Below, one piece after another: positions 60,896 to 64,000 of a stretch of 64,000 bases of DNA. Where the stretch lies: positions 264,415,111 through 264,479,110 of the forward strand of contig OX422219.1 in NCBI GenBank assembly GCA_949130495.1, given 5' to 3'. The stretch's first letter is position 1, and each line of letters opens with the position of its first letter. Made by a program: the position numbers and the translations under genes. The DNA is from Sambucus nigra (Eukaryota > Streptophyta > Magnoliopsida > Dipsacales > Adoxaceae). The notes under the pieces are model-generated. The model ran no database searches. It had not been told where the DNA came from and saw only the letters and a program-made list of their open reading frames with translations.

Positions 60896-62272
60896 TATAA
60901 TTGAGTTGTAGTGATATTATACTTTATGGGTTAAGGAGTGAATGTTAATTCATAGAGATTTATATTGGAGATGATTAAACATTGAGGTTTATAATGATGA
61001 TATTAATCACGTATGGCTCCGAATAAATGTAATGTATATTTTAAAATGAGATCAAATTATGAATGATAAAATTGTATATACACACACCCCTCTAAATGCT
61101 ATCATAGGGGAAGTTACGCACGTGAGGTGAAGTCCCCTGGCTAGTGAATGTAGGGTTAATATAGTCCTCGGCCATAGGACCGGTTGTTATATATATTGTG
61201 TGATTATTGTTCAAAGTGAGGTAATTCCGGATGTGGTTATGACTCACTGTCGAAGGTATATGGCCGCTTCCCAATGCCACGCAATGTAGGATGCCCAGGT
61301 TGTCTTATGTGATAGGTTCTGGAAGATGATAGCTATTTAGGGGCACGTCTAGTGGGGAAACTCAGAAGGACGGTCTTAGAATCATTATATGTTGAAAAAT
61401 ATAACTATTCATAATAAAGTGGGATATTATTGATGGCAAAGCACTCTATGAAAGAAATTGCTTTGAATATGTTTCCTAATGAGAAAATGTAACGGCGGAA
61501 TGAATTGTGTATAAAATGAAATGGAATCTCATTAAGTATTATATTATCAATTTTCTCCTGCCTCATTGAATTGTGATCATTGTTATTGATATTGCGTTAG
61601 GTTATGCTTTTAGATTGTGAAATTAGATTCTCTATCATTACTTATGGTGAACGAAATAAGCTTATGCATGATGATTAGATTGTCCATAACTGTCATGCAT
61701 TTTATTCACATGGTGATCATATCAAACCGGTCCCTGACCCATTTATATCTCTTTGTTTTGTATGAATCTATTATTCGCCCAGGTACTCCGCCGCAAGGAT
61801 GCCTGTACTGACTTTCCTATTTTAGTGTCCTGGAGCTGTAACACCTTGCGGATGTTATGGGATATTTGACATAGACGCTTCCATCATTTTGTATTCTAGT
61901 TATGTTCGGTTACACACTCGGGCGTGTTGCCCAAGTTTTGTACTTGTTGTATATATGTGATATTTTACTTTAATACTCGGTGTAACCCTGTTGTATATGT
62001 TTGTCAACCGACAACTTATTCAGTTATTTTGTTGTATGGATGTTAAATGACTATTTATCTTTATTTGTATCTACCTTCTTTTCACTTGGACTGTTTAAAT
62101 GCTTTCTTTAACTTACTAAATAAAATTTTGACAATCCGTTTTCTAAAATAATGGGTGGTTATCTTGTATATTTATGATTTTACTGAGATGCTAAGAATGG
62201 ACCATCTATGATTCCTGTACTTATTGGAGTATCGGGCTGGCCACCTCTTATTTTAATAAGTGGGGTGTCACA
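60896..62272 (+). repeat. 5' LTR of the outer Tekay-like element, right part
   Basis: Continues the LTR cut at 36016 and ends GTGTCACA, like the young Tekay-like LTR. The lines before the end (GGACTGTTT.., ACTAAATAAAATTTTGAC) match the layout of 7300-7475. Confidence 0.8.
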
Positions 62273-62274
62273 GA

Positions 62275-62286
62275 TGGTATCAGAGC
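62275..62286 (+). promoter_or_regulatory. Primer-binding site, initiator methionine tRNA (outer element)
   Basis: TGGTATCAGAGC two bases after the LTR end, as at 7478-7489. Confidence 0.9.
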
Positions 62287-62453
62287 ATCAGGTTCTAGAA
62301 TCTTTAGGATCTATGCGGACTTATCACGTTCTACCGTAGCGTTCTTTGATATAGAGCCCTATTATTAGGACTATTTTATTTTGTATGGTTTTGATCTTCC
62401 GCAATATAAATTGTTCTTAATTGTATTCTAATTTAGTTGTTTCTTCATCTCAG

Positions 62454-63695
62454 ATGTCGCCTAAGAGAGGTCACCCTTCGAGAAGAAATAGAGTTCTAGA
62501 AGATGATGTAGGTCCTCCCCCGCCTCAGTAAGGAACTATAAATGCCGCTGAAGTAGCCAATATTGTGGACCAAGCGGTTAATGCTGCGATGACTACTGTG
62601 GTTCAGCAATTTCCCCAAGCCCAATAGCCGAGGGCTCAGGAGGTACAAGTCCCTACGGGATCTTCTTCGTGGGAAAGAATCAGAGAATCCTTCTTAAAGG
62701 GTCATCCCCTAGAATTTCAGAGTGGCTCCGACGTGATAGTAGCTAACTAATAGAAAAGGGATATGCAACGCCATCTTCGCTTGATAGATTGCAGTGAGGA
62801 ACATAAGCAAATCCTTATTACTTTTAAGCTAGTTGGAGCAGCCTTGCATTGGTGGGAGTCGATGACCATGCCAGAGAAAAGAGATACTATGACTATCACT
62901 GACTTTTGGGTTTTGTTTGACCGAAAGTATTTTCCTCTCGCAGTTCAAAGGGAGATGAGGATAAAGCTTCAAGATGTAGTTCAACGTGAACGTTTGGTGG
63001 AAGTGTATGAGGAGGAATTCACTCGTTTGGCCAGCTTTGTGCCGGATGAGGTAACTCAAGAGGGGAGGAGAATATCAAAGTTCATTGGAGGCTTACATAG
63101 GAGGATACGATAACATTTGCTGGGCAATCCATCTTTACAAACTTTCAGGGATGTGATGAATGCTGCGCTGCTTCATTGTCAAGATCATCGGTTGCATGTA
63201 CAGGGAAGTAAGAAAGTTTCAGTTGTGGGGCAAGCAAGTAATCCGTGAGGCAATGGTGCAGGAGGAAGAGCACTACCCTCGTCCCAATTATCGGGAGGTA
63301 AGCAAAAGGAGAGGGACACCCAATAAGGGGATTTTTCCAAAAGACAGCATTTCAGAGGATTTAATTTTGGTGGCAGTAATTTTAGACACGGTCAAGGTGC
63401 CCAGCAATAGCAACAGGCAGGTTGGGGGTAACAATGGGGATCGAGGCCAATCGAGCCAAGGCTTTGGGCAGTTCAGGAATAAAAGGGGCGTAATCAGGAT
63501 AATATGACGAGTCGTTGTTTTCAATATGGGGAGCCAGGTCATTATAGGAAGGCGTGTCCACAGTTGATTGGGGGACAGTTTCCTAGAGTTCCACAGCATC
63601 AGCAAGCACAACTACCGCCACCAGTGCCTATTCCAGTCGCCCCTCCACAATAGGGACAACTACAGTATGGACGCGTTTAACACATACAGGATGCT
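62454..63695 (+). pseudogene. gag: gag remnant of the outer Tekay-like element
   Basis: Starts MSPKRGHPSRRNR directly after a CAG, just as the young element's gag does. Shared blocks include NAAEVANIVDQAVNAAMTTV and, in the capsid, KLVGAALHWWESM, DFWVLFDRKYFP and RKLQ-like helices. In-frame stops occur near 62529, 62625, 62748 and 62751, with a frameshift after about 63110. Several stops sit where Gln or Trp codons are expected, matching C-to-T or G-to-A change. The zinc knuckle at 63516-63557 reads CFQYGEPGHYRKAC, with the second Cys changed to Tyr. Non-functional. Confidence 0.85.
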
Positions 63696-64000
63696 ATGCT
63701 TCCTCCAGCCCTGTTAGCGCCACAAGCTATTGAGGGTACGTTTCCTATTCATGGTCATATGGGTCGTGTATTGTTTAATACGGGTGCAACACACTCGTTT
63801 ATTTTTAGAAGTTTCGCTCAGTCTATGGAGTTAATCAAATCTACAGAATATACTTTCACTAGTGTCGAATCTTCTACGGGTGATAGTTCACTTATTTTCT
63901 TTGTTGTAAATAAGTATAAATAAATCTTATTTATTTGTGTTTCGAGGCCGATTTGCTCGTCCTTGATATGGTCGGGTATGATGTAATCTTAGGTATGGAT
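63696..64000 (+). pseudogene. Protease remnant of the outer Tekay-like element, runs off the window
   Basis: Homologous to 8818-9235 of the young element (LPPALLAP, GTFPIHGHMGRVLF). The active-site motif DTGA is NTGA here, a loss of the catalytic Asp explained by one G-to-A change. A stop near 63921 breaks the frame. The rest of pol is beyond the window. Confidence 0.8.

Larger units (their letters stand above)
34658..64000 (+). mobile_element. Decayed Tekay-like Ty3/gypsy element hosting the Athila insertion, runs off the window
   Basis: Its 5' LTR is split: 34658-36016 and 60896-62272 (about 2.7 kb joined), followed by a tRNA-iMet primer site, gag and protease remnants to the window end. 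The LTR start aligns with the TGTAATACCCCG start of the young element but is mutated (TTTAATAACCC), so this border is approximate. LTR layout and gag start resemble the element at 4468-15344. It is the oldest layer of the nest. Confidence 0.75.

Noticed and set aside
1..64000. tRNA, rRNA or other structural RNA genes
   Set aside because: Only tRNA-complementary primer sites were seen; no cloverleaf or rRNA-like sequence recognised by eye.

Overview
The window is nuclear DNA of a flowering plant, most likely a eudicot. It is almost entirely transposable elements, with one recognisable host gene. The evidence for a plant is plant-type LTR retrotransposons (tRNA-iMet primer sites, chromovirus, Tat and Athila lineages), a CACTA transposon with spliced TNP2/TNPA-like genes, and a small IDA-LIKE signalling-peptide gene. 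I cannot name the species.

Layout. 1-1371 is the minus-strand LTR of a Tekay-like Ty3/gypsy element, inserted into the gag of an Athila-like element whose LTR is 1822-3276. 3277-4462 is flanking DNA. 4468-15344 is a nearly intact, very young Tekay-like chromovirus: two 3,008-bp LTRs with about five differences and a perfect CCCCG target duplication. Its gag-pol is one frame broken by a single TAG. About 15466-24117 is a degenerate CACTA transposon with TNP2 remnants, an intron-rich TNPA-like gene, long TA-rich tracts, a 169-bp tandem repeat, a nested foldback MITE and a clear 3' terminus with subterminal repeats. The host gene, a 77-residue IDL6/7-like peptide precursor, lies at 25331-25564 on the minus strand. 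26952-32988 is a dead Ty1/copia element.

34658 to the window end is a three-level nest. A decayed Tekay-like element (5' LTR in two halves, then gag/pro remnants) was hit by an Athila-like element (36017-60890, minus), whose 3' LTR was later hit by a Tat-lineage element (37024-49358, minus). LTR divergence agrees with this order: about 1.2% for Tat and roughly 3-4% for Athila.

Most notable: (i) the Tat element carries a multi-exon gene on the strand opposite to gag-pol, with a Transposase_28-like N-terminus and coiled coils; (ii) the end of its integrase lies inverted next to an 85-bp tandem repeat; (iii) several unrelated retrotransposons here each carry their own array of short perfect palindromes (TTCGAA, GTCGAC, ACCGGT, AGCGCT cores) in LTR or UTR sequence; (iv) a 33-codon exon with its intron is tandemly duplicated in the CACTA gene. 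The stop codons in the elements often look like deamination of methylated C in CG or CHG sites.
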